Positions 37,973-47,636 are shown, counted from the stretch's first letter. The stretch is 64,000 nucleotides of DNA from Ostreococcus mediterraneus (GCA_012295225.1 WMKK01000009.1:517909-581908), one strand, 5' to 3'. Translations and numbers: made by a program. The notes: a model not told the origin generated them from the letters alone.

Positions 37973-38902
37973 TTAGCACAAATCGTCGTCGACGTCTTCG
38001 TCGGTGGTGTCCCCGGCCTTGCCTTGTCCACCCATTTCAGCGGAGACGCGCGCGACGTCGTGCGCCACATTTGGAAGCTTCGCCGCGAGTCTCGTGAACG
38101 CCACGTCTAAAAATCGCAAGCAACTCGATTGGGCCACTGTTGATTTGATCGCCTCCACGTCCGCATCGCGGTAGGCATTGAGTAACTTGTACGCCGTCTC
38201 GCGCTCTTCGCTCTTTTCAAAATCTGGAATTTCGCACACGTCTGCGTACGTCGACTGCGCGCCGATGCCATCTCCACTATACAACAGCGCCACAATCGCG
38301 CTCAGATATGCCTTAGCTAGGGAATTACTTTGTCCAGCTCTTGAGCACGATTCAGCGTATTTCAAGCACGCTTCTGCGGCATCCGCGTACTCGCCCGTGC
38401 GCGTCAGCTGCGCGCACAGTCGTCGGTGATGCTCGCCCGCGTACAAATCCTTTTCATCCTCTTCAAAAATCTCCAACGATCTTCGCAACAACGCCGTGGA
38501 CGTGAATAAATCACTATCCTCGACTAATCGACTCGCTCGACTCATCGCTTCGGCGCCGACTTGCACGCGATTGGCGCTCGCGTAGGCTTCCGCAGCGCGT
38601 TCGGCGAGCGCGAGCACCGCGGCGCCATCCATGGGAATCTTTTTCACCGCGCTCTCACACGCGCGTTCGAAGGTCTTGCCGGCGTCCCAGTAGTTTGTCA
38701 ATAACAGCGACGCTTCGGCGGATTTCTCTTCGACGATTGTGGCGGCGGCGTAGTCGCCAGAGGCGCGGTATAGCCTCGCGGCTTCAGCGTAGAGGTCCAC
38801 GGCGCGATCGTAATCTGGCTTCCATCGCGTCAACGAGGGTTTCATGAACGCGTCAGCCTTTTCGGCGGTTTTCCTGGCATTTATTTCATTCGTCGATGGC
38901 AT
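37973..38902 (-). CDS. Gamma-SNAP (soluble NSF attachment protein)
   Basis: TPR-like helical adaptor that links NSF to SNARE complexes for disassembly. The protein has 309 residues. SNAP-family helical hairpins run through the whole length: AVDLYAEAARLYRASGDYAAA, AGKTFERACESAV, TSTALLRRSLEIFEEDEKD, YADAAEACLKYAE. The gamma type is preferred over alpha because of WKPDYDRAVDLY near the start, the long sequence and the acidic Gly/Asp-rich C-terminus rather than the alpha-SNAP leucine end. The start is the first ATG, and a good promoter-sized gap follows upstream. Confidence 0.9.
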   Translation of the reverse strand: MPSTNEINARKTAEKADAFMKPSLTRWKPDYDRAVDLYAEAARLYRASGDYAAATIVEEKSAEASLLLTNYWDAGKTFERACESAVKKIPMDGAAVLALAERAAEAYASANRVQVGAEAMSRASRLVEDSDLFTSTALLRRSLEIFEEDEKDLYAGEHHRRLCAQLTRTGEYADAAEACLKYAESCSRAGQSNSLAKAYLSAIVALLYSGDGIGAQSTYADVCEIPDFEKSEERETAYKLLNAYRDADVEAIKSTVAQSSCLRFLDVAFTRLAAKLPNVAHDVARVSAEMGGQGKAGDTTDEDVDDDLC

Positions 38903-39047
38903 CTGTGCGGTGAGCGTTGGGCGGAACGTGCGCTAGGCGAGCGTGCGAGTTGTGCGGTGGCGGTTAGAGTTGGCGAGGCGTTTTGACTATTGTTACTGTG
39001 TAAAGTATTGAAACGCTAACGCAAGAGTGGCGATTGATCAATCGCAC

Positions 39048-40450
39048 CTAATCAGTATTCTTAAACGATGAGTCGTACGACGCCGCGGGCTCGAGCTTCT
39101 TGGCCTCGACGAGTTTGCGAACCGCCTTCATGAAGTCATCCTGGATGCAATAATCGCGGTCGTCTCGAATCGCAAACATACCCGCCTCTGTGCACACGTT
39201 GCGCATATCCGCCGCGTTGAACTCTTCGGCGATTTTGGAAATAGACTCGTAATCAATATCACCCTCTTTGTTTATTTTCTGGGCGTGAATCTTTAAGACT
39301 TCAACCCGGCCTTGTTCGTTTGGCAAGGGGATTTCAATCTTGCGGTCCAAACGCCCCGGACGCATGAGCGCGGGATCAAGCACATCCGGTCTATTCGTCG
39401 CCATAATCATCTTCACCTTGCCCAAAACATCGAAACCATCGAGTTGATTGAGTAACTCCATGAGCGTACGTTGAATCTCACGATCGGCGGATGTACCTTC
39501 AGAGAAACGCTTACCGCCGATGGCGTCAATTTCATCCATGAAGATGATGCACGGTTCGTGGTCTCGCGCGTACCCGAACATTTCCCGAATCAATCTCGCC
39601 GATTCACCAATGTACTTATCAACTATAGCGCTAGAAACAATCTTCAAAAAGTTGGCGTCAATGTTACTCGCAATGGCTTTTGCGAGCAGCGTCTTTCCCG
39701 TACCCGGCGGACCGTACAGCAGCACCCCCTTTGGCGGCGCGATACCCACACGTATGAATAACTCCGGGTTCATCAACGGCAACTCGATCGATTCTCTCAA
39801 CGCACGAATTTGCTCTCCAAGACCACCAATTGAGCTATAATCCACGTGCCCAGAGCTCTCACTCAACATGTTAAACACCAACGGGTCAACCTCGCGAGGC
39901 AACGCGCGCATGATCGTCAGCGTCGTCATGTCCAACGTCACCCGCGTTCCATTCACCAATTTTGACTTATCAAGCTTAGTCCTACATCCAACAACATATC
40001 GCGGACCACTGCTCGCCTTGACAATGAAACGATCCTCGTCTAATTGTCGCAAAACTTCCCCGATAATCTGCCCCATCGACTGCAGCGCCTTCAAATCATC
40101 CTCCGTCTTGTCAAACGCCTTTCGCACGTTACGCAACTCATCTCTCGCGGCGCGAACGCGACCATCGAGTTCCTGTAAACAATCACACGCACACACACGC
40201 GAATGGATTGGTGAGTACGAGAACGCGAACGCGTCGCGACTGAACGATCGATCATTCCCGGCAGTTGAGATCACGCACACGAATCTCCCCCGCGCACGCA
40301 TCGACGCCATCAACAATCGCGCGCGACATCACGCCCTACCTTATGCTGCAACAACAGCCCAGAGTACTTTCTCAACGCCTCGCGCTTGGGATCTGGCGGC
40401 GCTGGCGTCGGGGTGGTCATCTCAGCGTCCGTGCCGTCCGTGGCAGTCAT
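39048..40450 (-). CDS. RPT4: 26S proteasome regulatory ATPase RPT4, two exons
   Basis: One of the six AAA ATPases of the 19S base that unfolds substrates into the 20S core. Exon 1 is 40340-40450 ([13 protein letters not shown] to LLLQHK), intron 40173-40339 (167 nt, GTAGGG donor), exon 2 39048-40172; the product has 411 residues. The coiled-coil N-terminus ([20 protein letters not shown]) is restored by the splice. The OB domain follows, then Walker A GPPGTGKT, Walker [15 protein letters not shown], sensor ATNRPD, and the arginine finger region [19 protein letters not shown]4 (PSMC6) is chosen among RPTs for [20 protein letters not shown] and [20 protein letters not shown]. Divergent from the GHMP kinase gene (176 bases). 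Confidence 0.96.
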
Positions 40451-40626
40451 GGCGCGAGACGCGTCTGAGTGTCAACGCGCGCGCGACGCGGTGAGACGCT
40501 CGCGTCGGCGGCGTCTAGTGACGACGTGCGTTGATCTGCGCTCGCGTTCGATGCGCGCGGCGGTCGTCGCGTCGCAGTCGCGAGGCGTACAGTGCGGACT
40601 GAAACTCAAACGAAGACTTCATTTCC

Positions 40627-41700
40627 ATGCCGTGCGACGTCTTCGTGAGCGGTCGCGTGTGCTTACTAGGCGAGCACACCGACTGGGCCGGGGCGTTGGG
40701 CGGACGATCGCCGGGACGCTGTCTCGTCGTCGGCACGCGCGAAGGGTTGCATGCGACGTGCGATTACGGTGACGATGCGTTTACCTTTACCATGTCAGCG
40801 ATCGACAGCTCGGGGCATCGAGCGACGTTCGCGTGTGATTTGCGCGATCGCGAGCGATTGAGCGACGAAGCGCGCGCTGGTGGGTTCTGGAGCTACGTGT
40901 GTGGTACGGTGTTGGAGGTGTTGGATGCGTATGGTGATGGTGAGGGGTGTGATTATTTTAGACGCGGCGTCGCGGTGCGCAACTACTCGACGACGTTACC
41001 GACGAAGAAAGGACTGTCGTCTTCAGCCGCGGTCTGCGTTCTGATTGCGAGGTGTTTCAATGAGCTGTATTCGCTCGGTATGACGACGACGGATGAGATG
41101 GCGTTGGCGTACCGTGGAGAGAGCGCGCGAACCCCCAGTGCGTGCGGCGCTATGGACCAGGCGTGCGCTTTCGGCGGAGGTCGCGCGGTGGTGTTGACGT
41201 TTGATAAAGGAGGATCGATGGACGTGCGCGAGGTTGAGTGCGCGGGAGATATATGCGTGCTCGTGGGGGATTTGGGGCGGGCGAAGGATACGGTGACGAT
41301 TTTAGCGAGCCTGCAGTCGGCGTTTAAGGCGGGGCACGAAGGCGCGCTCGAAGCGTTCGGGCCTAAGAATGAAGCTTTGATGACGCGTGCGCTCGACGCG
41401 ATCAAAAAAGGCGACGCGCAAGCACTTGGAGTTGTGTACACGGACGCACAGCGCGTGTTTGATTCCGTCGGTCGAGAGCTATGCCCGTCGGAGCTCGACG
41501 CGCCGGCGCTGCACGCCGTGCTCGAAGACGAGAAGTGCCGAGCGTTATCTCATGGCGGCAAAGGAGTCGGATCACAAGGCGACGGATGCGTGCAGTTCGT
41601 GTGTAAATCGTCCGCCGCCGCAGATGAACTCGAAGCGTATTTAAAAACCGCGTACCCAGCCATGGGGACGTTTTTAAGAGTGAGGTTGGGCGCTCGATAA
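40627..41700 (+). CDS. GHMP-superfamily small-molecule kinase, substrate unknown
   Basis: A 357-residue kinase of the galactokinase/homoserine kinase/mevalonate kinase superfamily. Motif 1 is GRVCLLGEHTDW (residues 9-20); motif 2, the ATP loop, is LPTKKGLSSSAAV; motif 3 is GVGSQGDGCVQFV. Motif 1 with GEHTDW is closest to sugar kinases of the galactokinase/arabinokinase/glucuronokinase type. The protein is shorter than plant arabinokinase and lacks the GT1-like domain. AYRGESARTPSACGAMDQACAFGGG contains the substrate-side G-x-MDQ typical of sugar kinases. The sugar cannot be read from the sequence. Start at the first ATG; no targeting signal. Confidence 0.88.
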   Translation: MPCDVFVSGRVCLLGEHTDWAGALGGRSPGRCLVVGTREGLHATCDYGDDAFTFTMSAIDSSGHRATFACDLRDRERLSDEARAGGFWSYVCGTVLEVLDAYGDGEGCDYFRRGVAVRNYSTTLPTKKGLSSSAAVCVLIARCFNELYSLGMTTTDEMALAYRGESARTPSACGAMDQACAFGGGRAVVLTFDKGGSMDVREVECAGDICVLVGDLGRAKDTVTILASLQSAFKAGHEGALEAFGPKNEALMTRALDAIKKGDAQALGVVYTDAQRVFDSVGRELCPSELDAPALHAVLEDEKCRALSHGGKGVGSQGDGCVQFVCKSSAAADELEAYLKTAYPAMGTFLRVRLGAR

Positions 41701-41876
41701 AACCATTAGATGATAGAGTAATATTACTGTACACGTTGAACAACGGTCACAGCGCTTTGGCGAAGCATGCACATTCGCGCCCACGCGTCCGTGTCGTCAC
41801 GTCCCTCGCCGTCGTCGTACCGAACGTCACCCCGCCCGCCTGATCCGTCGGACGCGATATGAACCGTTTTTTTATC

Positions 41877-41896
41877 CACCCCTCTCGAGAGGGGTG
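41877..41896. repeat. Perfect 20-base palindrome
   Basis: The arm CACCCCTCTC is followed directly by its reverse complement, with no spacer. It lies between the GHMP kinase stop and the next gene's promoter. It could be a dimeric factor site or an RNA hairpin with no loop (which would not fold well), so a DNA site is more plausible. Confidence 0.8.
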
Positions 41897-42004
41897 CCCC
41901 CTAATTTAAAATCCAAAACTTTTATATTTCGCGACGGAACACACAAAAATTCCAGTGCTCATACTCCAGTGGTACATACAACCATGTAAAACACAACACT
42001 TGGT

Positions 42005-42068
42005 AAACACCCGATTTTGAGTGTTTTAGACACCCGATTTTGGTATTTTCGCGGCAAAATACGGCGCC
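42005..42068. promoter_or_regulatory. Duplicated ACCCGATTTT element upstream of the 42 kb gene
   Basis: CACCCGATTTT occurs twice, 24 bases apart, at about 42007-42017 and 42031-42041. TTTTCGCGGCAAAATACGGCGCC follows in two parts within 42046-42068. The same ACCCGATTTT (inverted) and ATACGGCGCC appear together at 25501-25534. Position 90-155 bases before the ATG at 42160 suggests a promoter element. Confidence 0.45.
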
Positions 42069-42159
42069 ACCCCCCCCGACGGTTCGCGTGGATACCGCGA
42101 CGTCCACGTCACCCAGGCGTCACAATTCGTCTCGCAGCGCAAACCCACCACACGTCAAC

Positions 42160-42797
42160 ATGTTCTCTATCGTTTCCAACGCCGCGTGCGCGCGCGTGAT
42201 CACCACCACCAAGTTTACCACGTCCAAGCGCAACGTCGCCGTGCGGTACGTCGTCGTCGATGCGTTCGAACGCGCGATTTCGAAGCCCCCCTCGTGTGGG
42301 TGATTTGTTTCGTCTCTCGTGGCGCGTTTCTCGCGCCAGGAAGGGCGTGTGGAGCGACGCGCGCGTGATGCGCGCGCGCGCGAGGCGCACGTTTTGAAAA
42401 TGTCACGCGACGCGGTGTCGGTCGAGGGGGAGTTTCGGAAATTTTTGGATTTTCGGTTCGCGTCAGAGGGCGCGCGCGCGCGCGCGCGGCGTCGCGCGCG
42501 GCTTGGCGCGAGTTCCGGTATTTTATCGGTATTTCGCCGCGCGAGGTTGTATTTTTGCCTGAGCGACACGTGTACATTGCTTTTGCTGACGTTTTCATGT
42601 ATTTTCACATCCACAGTGGTTTCGAAGATTCCGTCGCGGGTAAGTCCAACTGGAACGCCTACGAAGGTTCGTCCGAAAAGGCGCTCACCAAGGAGGAGCT
42701 CGCCGCCAAGAACAAGGCTGAGGACGAAGCCGCCGCCGCGCGCCGCGCCGCTTCCGCCAAGAAGATGGCTGAAGAACGCAAGAAGGCCGGTATGTAA
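42160..42797 (+). CDS. Small two-exon organelle-targeted protein (88 residues), unknown function
   Basis: Exon 1 is 42160-42245, intron 42246-42616 (371 nt, GTACGT donor, CTGAC 28 bases before the acceptor), exon 2 42617-42797. The product joins MFSIVSNAACARVITTTKF to GFEDSVAGKSNWNAYEG, followed by a charged Ala/Glu/Lys helix (ALTKEELAAKNKAEDEAAAA onward) ending KKAGM. The N-terminus looks like an organelle presequence. Exon 2 has the strong codon bias of highly expressed genes here. I do not recognise the family. The intron and bias make a real gene likely, and short lysine/alanine-rich helices of this type occur among ATP-synthase-associated and photosystem-associated small subunits, but nothing specific can be claimed. 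Confidence 0.72.
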
Positions 42798-42894
42798 ATA
42801 ATTTGCATATCCAAGTCTCGTTGTTTTGTGAACATTTCCACGCGCGCGACGGCTTCGTCTCGCCCTTTAAATATCCACGGCGCCTTGTTGTAAC

Positions 42895-42990
42895 GTCATC
42901 GTCGCTCAATTCGCTCACTTTAAGTTTTCGTCATCTATTTGCGTCATCGTCACTCGATTCGCTCACATTAAGTGTTCGTCATCTATTTGA
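42895..42990. repeat. 48-base tandem duplication
   Basis: Two imperfect copies, 42895-42942 and 42943-42990. Each contains GTCATCGTC, TTCGCTCAC and TTCGTCATCTATTTG, with about five differences by eye. It lies in the convergent 3' region between the 42 kb gene and the DUF1995-like gene. Confidence 0.85.
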
Positions 42991-43039
42991 GTATTACACA
43001 GTTAAAAACAACAACAACGCGGCATCAATAGTACAGACA

Positions 43040-43963
43040 TTACGTGATCACGTCGTCGTCTCTGCTCGTGTTCGCGGCGTCCCTATTCCATCCGACGACT
43101 TCCGGGCGACCGGCGTCTTCGTTTAAAGACTCAGCGATTTCGCGATTACTTGGCTCATCATCCCATTCGCGCACGACAGACGACCCATTGGCGTTAAACA
43201 GCATCCATCGCCCCGGGTATCGTCGCACGAGCGTGCCCTCAACGCCCGCCGCCGAGCGCGTTCGTCGGCACGCGTACACCTTTTCCCAAGACCATTCGCT
43301 CAGCAACGCCTTTGCGTCCCGCTTGAGCTGGAATTCCCAAGGTTGTCCCACGCTCTCGCCGTTCCCGCTCCAAAACGCATTCACGACAACTAAAATGTGC
43401 GATTTCTCCGTCACCGTCTTCCCATAGTCACCTCTCGCGAGCTTTACGAGGTATTCCATCGTGGTATCGCTGGGATGCGTCACGCACGTCATCGACGAAC
43501 CAACCTTCCACACGCCCATGCCATCCGCATCGCGGTCGAGCAACCCAAGATACTCCGTGGAATCATTGTACCCATCAAGCATGTCGTTCTCGATCAATCG
43601 CTTGGTCACGCGCAGGCGCTGCGCCATGCCGCCGCTCCAATCCGCGGCTTGGCCGTGCACGCCGAGGTAGACGATGGCATCCTCATCGCCATCTTGCGCG
43701 TCCGCGCGAGGCAGCGGGAGCTCGACGCGCACGCGGCGAGGCACGGGCGACTCCACCGAGGATTTCCGTATCGTTCGCAACACCGCGCGCGCCTCAGCGG
43801 CGGCTTCGGCGCACGTCAGCGGCGGAGGAGCTATCGATGACGAGGACGCGGTCGCGAGTGCTGCTCTCAGAGTCGCGCGTCGCCCGCGCGCGGTGCGCGC
43901 GCGTCGCCCGTCTCGCGCACCGCGGGCGCCACACGAATGCAACGCCTCGCTCGCCGCGCGCAT
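43040..43963 (-). CDS. Plastid-targeted DUF1995-like protein
   Basis: A 307-residue protein. Residues 1-45 are Arg/Ala/Gly/Ser-rich, as in a plastid transit peptide. The body shows [14 protein letters not shown], then [24 protein letters not shown]-like and [37 protein letters not shown] split over family positions. It ends in [21 protein letters not shown]. The order resembles DUF1995 proteins of plastids and cyanobacteria, whose members include the photosystem II assembly factor LPA3. The match is by general pattern, so the family call is tentative. Divergent from the SDR gene. Confidence 0.6.
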   Translation of the reverse strand: MRAASEALHSCGARGARDGRRARTARGRRATLRAALATASSSSIAPPPLTCAEAAAEARAVLRTIRKSSVESPVPRRVRVELPLPRADAQDGDEDAIVYLGVHGQAADWSGGMAQRLRVTKRLIENDMLDGYNDSTEYLGLLDRDADGMGVWKVGSSMTCVTHPSDTTMEYLVKLARGDYGKTVTEKSHILVVVNAFWSGNGESVGQPWEFQLKRDAKALLSEWSWEKVYACRRTRSAAGVEGTLVRRYPGRWMLFNANGSSVVREWDDEPSNREIAESLNEDAGRPEVVGWNRDAANTSRDDDVIT

Positions 43964-44128
43964 GGCTCTCGCGGCGCGTCGTCCGTCGGCGTCGTCGCCG
44001 TGTGCCGGGACTACGGAATCATCTTTAACATCTTGTACGTCGCGTGCTCAGTCCGCGACGCGCGTCGTCAGAGCGCCTTCGCCGCCGTGCGTCGCACACC
44101 GCGCGCGTCAAACGCATTCGCATCGGTG

Positions 44129-44929
44129 ATGTCCGCCGCGGACCACGCGCGTCGCTTCAGCCTCGCCGGGCAGACCGCGCTGGTGACGGGTGGTACGCAA
44201 GGCTTGGGACGCGCCATCGTCGAGGCATTAGCGCACGCCGGATGCCGTGTGTACACGTGCGCGCGCACGGCGGCAGATGTGGACGCTGCGACGGCGGAGT
44301 GGCGCGCGCGTGGGTTGGATGTCGTCGGGTGTGCGTGCGACGTGAGCGAGCCCGCGGCTCGCGAGGCGCTCGCGCTCGCCGTGGCGCGCGCGTTCGGTGG
44401 GACATTGAATATATTAGTCAACAACGTCGGGTTCAACATACGTAAGCCTACGGTGGAGTTTACGAAGGAGGAGTACGCGCGTTTGATGGGGACGAATTTA
44501 GAGGCGACGTTTGAGATGTGCAAGTTATTTCATCCGTATTTGAAGGCGAGCGGGCGCGGTTGCGTGGTTTTTAATTCCTCCGTTGCCGGTTTGACGTCGA
44601 TTCAAACAGGCACGTTGTATGCCATGAGTAAAGGCGCGATGAATCAGCTCACGCGAAGCTTGGCGTGCGAATGGGCGCCGGATAACATCCGAGTCAACGC
44701 CGTCGCGCCGTGGTATACCAATACTCCGTTGGCCAAACAAGTGCTCAAGAATAAGGTGTATTCCGACGCCGTGACGTCGCGCACGCCCATGGGTCGCGTA
44801 GGTGAACCTCACGAAGTAGGTTCCGTCGTGGCGTTCTTGTGCATGCCGGCGAGCTCGTACGTGTCGGGCGTCGTCGTGCCCATCGACGGCGGCTTCACCT
44901 CGCACGGCTTCATTCCGCCAAAACTCTAA
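44129..44929 (+). CDS. Short-chain dehydrogenase/reductase, tropinone-reductase-like
   Basis: NAD(P)-dependent oxidoreductase of the classical SDR family, 266 residues from Met at 44129. The cofactor motif is TGGTQGLG (residues 20-27), the structural motif NNVG, the active-site Ser in VFNSSVAG, and the catalytic YAMSK at 164-168. The C-terminal [12 protein letters not shown] is standard. [17 protein letters not shown] after the second strand, with an Arg, suggests [23 protein letters not shown] and WYTNTPL are like plant tropinone reductase homologues, a group with mostly unknown substrates. The frame extends upstream to 43937, but that part overlaps the neighbouring gene's coding strand and is rejected. 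Confidence 0.92.
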   Translation: MSAADHARRFSLAGQTALVTGGTQGLGRAIVEALAHAGCRVYTCARTAADVDAATAEWRARGLDVVGCACDVSEPAAREALALAVARAFGGTLNILVNNVGFNIRKPTVEFTKEEYARLMGTNLEATFEMCKLFHPYLKASGRGCVVFNSSVAGLTSIQTGTLYAMSKGAMNQLTRSLACEWAPDNIRVNAVAPWYTNTPLAKQVLKNKVYSDAVTSRTPMGRVGEPHEVGSVVAFLCMPASSYVSGVVVPIDGGFTSHGFIPPKL

Positions 44930-45105
44930 CGATACGCGTCATTCATTATTCATTCTTTGTGTAGTAATCATCACGTAGGCAAATAATCGATAGCAAATGA
45001 TTATTGTCTGATTTTAACGCCTCGCGCGCGCGTCTGGGCGTCGAGAACGCGCCATTTACCGATCGATGACGTCGACGCTTTGAACAGCCGCGTCCCGCGC
45101 CAGCG

Positions 45106-45996
45106 TTGTGGCACAGTTCGACGCACACGCCCGTCATGTCCACCGCTGCGCGCACCGCGCACGCGAGCTGCACGCATAGATGTTCAACACACACACGCGC
45201 TGGCGCCTCAACCGCGCGTCGCGCGATCACTGCGCGCGCGTCGAAAGTGGATAAAGAATCCATGACATTCATGGAGCGATTACGCTACGAAGTCGACTTA
45301 ACGTTCAACCCGCGCACGGCGGGTGCGAAGATTGCTGGAAGATGTCCCGATACTCAAACACGTCCGAGTGAAGCCGATCCGGACGCAGATGCGGCTATGA
45401 ACGCCACGTCTGAAGGGTTTGACGTGAAGTTGTTCAAGGAGGCGTTGGAGCGACAAATGTTGGAGGAGGAGGACGACGTCAAAGTAGCGCGCCAGGCATC
45501 GCTCAAGGCGGCGCTCAACGCCGTCGTGATCGATCGCGATGATAGCGAATTGGAATGCGTCATTCCCGATGACGACGACGACGAGGAGGACGAATATGGG
45601 TACGCGTTCTCGAATGAGTCGGATGAGCCGCTGACGGGTCGAGAGCTCGCGTTGCTGTGCTATGGAAAATACGACAAGTTCCACGACATGGCGATTAAGC
45701 ACGTAAAAATGGGCAGCGGCATGCGTCGGTGGGTGTCGTTAAATTTATACGTCGGTCATTTGGGGCAACGATCGTATCCGGCGACGGAGGAGACGTATTT
45801 AGAACAACTCGACGCCATAGCGTACATGATTACGAGTTGGGGACAACAGCAATACACGCGCGCGTTTTTTAAAGAGAAGAGAATCGCAAGGCGCGGATTG
45901 CCGTCAACGCCGCGCGTGGATACGTGCGTGACGTTGCAATTTTCGCGCTCGCCGACGTGGGATGACGAGCTTGGTGATGAGTATTTCGAGTTTTAG
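45106..45996 (+). CDS. Plastid-targeted DUF3067 protein
   Basis: A 296-residue protein. The N-terminal 50 residues are Thr/Ala/His/Arg-rich (transit peptide). A variable acidic middle region (IPDDDDDEEDEYGY) precedes the DUF3067 domain: LTGRELALLCYGKYDKFHD, then RRWVSLNLYVGHLGQRSYP, TEETYLEQLDAIAYMITSWG and YTRAFFKEKR. DUF3067 is confined to cyanobacteria and photosynthetic eukaryotes; function unknown. Met at 45139 is an alternative start. Convergent with USB1, 30 bases apart. The same strand as the SDR upstream, with 176 bases between. Confidence 0.85.
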   Translation: MWHSSTHTPVMSTAARTAHASCTHRCSTHTRAGASTARRAITARASKVDKESMTFMERLRYEVDLTFNPRTAGAKIAGRCPDTQTRPSEADPDADAAMNATSEGFDVKLFKEALERQMLEEEDDVKVARQASLKAALNAVVIDRDDSELECVIPDDDDDEEDEYGYAFSNESDEPLTGRELALLCYGKYDKFHDMAIKHVKMGSGMRRWVSLNLYVGHLGQRSYPATEETYLEQLDAIAYMITSWGQQQYTRAFFKEKRIARRGLPSTPRVDTCVTLQFSRSPTWDDELGDEYFEF

Positions 45997-46026
45997 TGCA
46001 ATGCAGTTTCATCTTCTTTTTACATG

Positions 46027-46713
46027 TCACAACTCTGGCGGTGGCAGCGCCGCTTCTCGCGCCCACACAGTCTTCTCCGGTAAACCCGAAACGTCGAGTA
46101 CGATCCTACGTATATCAACCGTCCACTCCACGTCCGCTTCGCGCGCTAATCGCCTTAAAATACCCACCGTCTCTTCATCCGCCGGCGCCGTCCACGCGAG
46201 CGACGCGTGCGGCTCCGGGTCCTCGTAATACTCTGGCAACCCCATCGACGCACACACCTCGTTCACGCGCGCTATAATCTTCACTAAATCCGCTTTCCCA
46301 ACATTCTCTGCATCACTCGCGTGCTCTCGAAACCCTACCGCGACGAATACCCGCGTCTCGTCGTCGTTGAGGAACACGCGCGCGGCGTTAAACGTCGCCG
46401 TCGTCGCCTCGCACTCGTGTAAACCAATCTTCAACGCCGCCCGCATCGCCTCCACGCGCTCGTACGTGATCGGAAACACTCTCGATAGCGATACGTGCGC
46501 GTGTGCTGACGTCGACACCGCCTCGATGCCGCGCAATACCGCATCATCGTCATCCACTCCACACGCCTCGAGCTGTGGCACTTCAACCGTCATGCGCCGC
46601 AACGTCTCCATCACCCCTCGCGCGTCGCTCGGTCGCGGCACGGGCGCGCGGACGTGCGTGGCAAAGTTCCCATCCACGTGCGCGAACGCGCGCGCGCGGC
46701 GCGACGACGACAT
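46027..46713 (-). CDS. USB1: U6 snRNA phosphodiesterase USB1 (2H family)
   Basis: 3'-5' exonuclease that trims and caps the U6 snRNA 3' end. The protein has 228 residues from Met at 46713. The two catalytic HxS motifs of the 2H fold are HVSLSR and HASLAW. The start RARAFAHVDGNFATHVRAPVP matches the family's H-x-x-G-N-W-A-T-H-V. FLNDDETRVFVAVGF is another family segment. The frame is open upstream to 46851, but the upstream residues do not match USB1. Divergent from the DoxX-like gene. Confidence 0.92.
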   Translation of the reverse strand: MSSSRRARAFAHVDGNFATHVRAPVPRPSDARGVMETLRRMTVEVPQLEACGVDDDDAVLRGIEAVSTSAHAHVSLSRVFPITYERVEAMRAALKIGLHECEATTATFNAARVFLNDDETRVFVAVGFREHASDAENVGKADLVKIIARVNEVCASMGLPEYYEDPEPHASLAWTAPADEETVGILRRLAREADVEWTVDIRRIVLDVSGLPEKTVWAREAALPPPEL

Positions 46714-47002
46714 GGAGGCGGCGCTCGCGCACCCCACGGCGCCACTTTTTGACGCATCCGAGCGAAGCCACGAGGTACGACTCACACATCGCGACACCGC
46801 GCGCCAGTCGCGTCGCGCGCGCGATGCGCGCACGCAGTGACGTATTTTCAATCATTCACGCCCGCGTCCGCGTCGCGCCGTCGCGCCCGCGCTTCGAATA
46901 TCGCGCGAATGCATGCAGAGGGGAATGAGTGCGCATTCGCATTCGCACCAAAAGACTGAGCTCTCGCGTCGTTTTCGCTGCGCATCGCACACAGCACACG
47001 TC

Positions 47003-47548
47003 ATGCCGAGTAAAAACTTGCTCGTGAAAATCTTACGCATCGTGCCGTTGGCGCTGTACTTGCGCAGCGCGGCGTGTAAGTTTGCTATTCCTGCGTTTGG
47101 GTGCGACGGTCCGCTCTGCCCCGTCGCCATCGGGAAGCCCGGAAAGTGCGTCCCGAGCGCGAATACCGCGGAACAGTACGCCTGGTGCGAGCACGCGTGG
47201 ACGCCTTGGGCGAATAATTTGTTGCAAAAGGCGCACGTGCCGATCAAGGTGAAGTGCTCAAAGGCGAATGGGTATGAATTCGCCAAGGTTATCGGCGCGT
47301 TGGAGGTGGCGGGGTACGCCGCGCTGTGGGCCAAGCCGGCTGAGGGCGCGTTTATGCTGACTGTGATTATGGTTGGTGCGATTCACTTCCATATGACGCA
47401 GCTTGGAGACAGCGTGGATAAGCTTATGCTTCAGTTTGCGTTACTCGCGGCATCGGTGGCGATTATGCTGTTGAGCAAGCCGTCGGCGGCGCCGGTGGCG
47501 AAGAAATCAACGAGACGGACGGCGAGTTCGCGCAAGAAGACGGCTTAA
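47003..47548 (+). CDS. DoxX-like four-helix membrane protein
   Basis: A 181-residue protein from Met at 47003. An N-terminal hydrophobic helix (ILRIVPLALYL) is followed by a loop with several Cys (CKFAIPAFGCDGPLCP and CVPS, WCEHAW), then three helices: FAKVIGALEVAGYAALWAK, AFMLTVIMVGAIHFHMTQL and LMLQFALLAASVAIMLL. A short basic tail (KKSTRRTASSRKK) looks cytosolic. Four helices with G-x-L-E-x-x-G in helix 2 fit the DoxX/TMEM35 superfamily. Cysteine-rich loop between helices 1 and 2 is unusual for that family and may form disulphides. Function unknown. Confidence 0.72.
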   Translation: MPSKNLLVKILRIVPLALYLRSAACKFAIPAFGCDGPLCPVAIGKPGKCVPSANTAEQYAWCEHAWTPWANNLLQKAHVPIKVKCSKANGYEFAKVIGALEVAGYAALWAKPAEGAFMLTVIMVGAIHFHMTQLGDSVDKLMLQFALLAASVAIMLLSKPSAAPVAKKSTRRTASSRKKTA

Positions 47549-47636
47549 AATTACATATAACGTGCGGATCTTCGTCACACATGATGCGTTTCGTATTTTG
47601 TTAGTATTATGAAACATGCATATTTTACACAATGTC

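Larger units (their letters stand above)
41701..42159. other. Intergenic region with palindrome and repeated ACCCGATTTT
   Basis: 459 bases between two plus-strand genes. The left third is GC-rich. A 20-base perfect palindrome lies at 41877-41896, followed by AT-rich sequence, then two copies of ACACCCGATTTT-type sequence (42005-42041) and ATACGGCGCC (42059-42068). This AT-rich part is likely the promoter of the gene at 42160. Confidence 0.5.

Noticed and set aside
43937-44128. Upstream extension of the SDR gene
   Set aside because: It overlaps the opposite-strand transit peptide region of the DUF1995-like gene, and the translation does not resemble SDR N-termini. The Met at 44129 sits at the normal distance from the cofactor motif.
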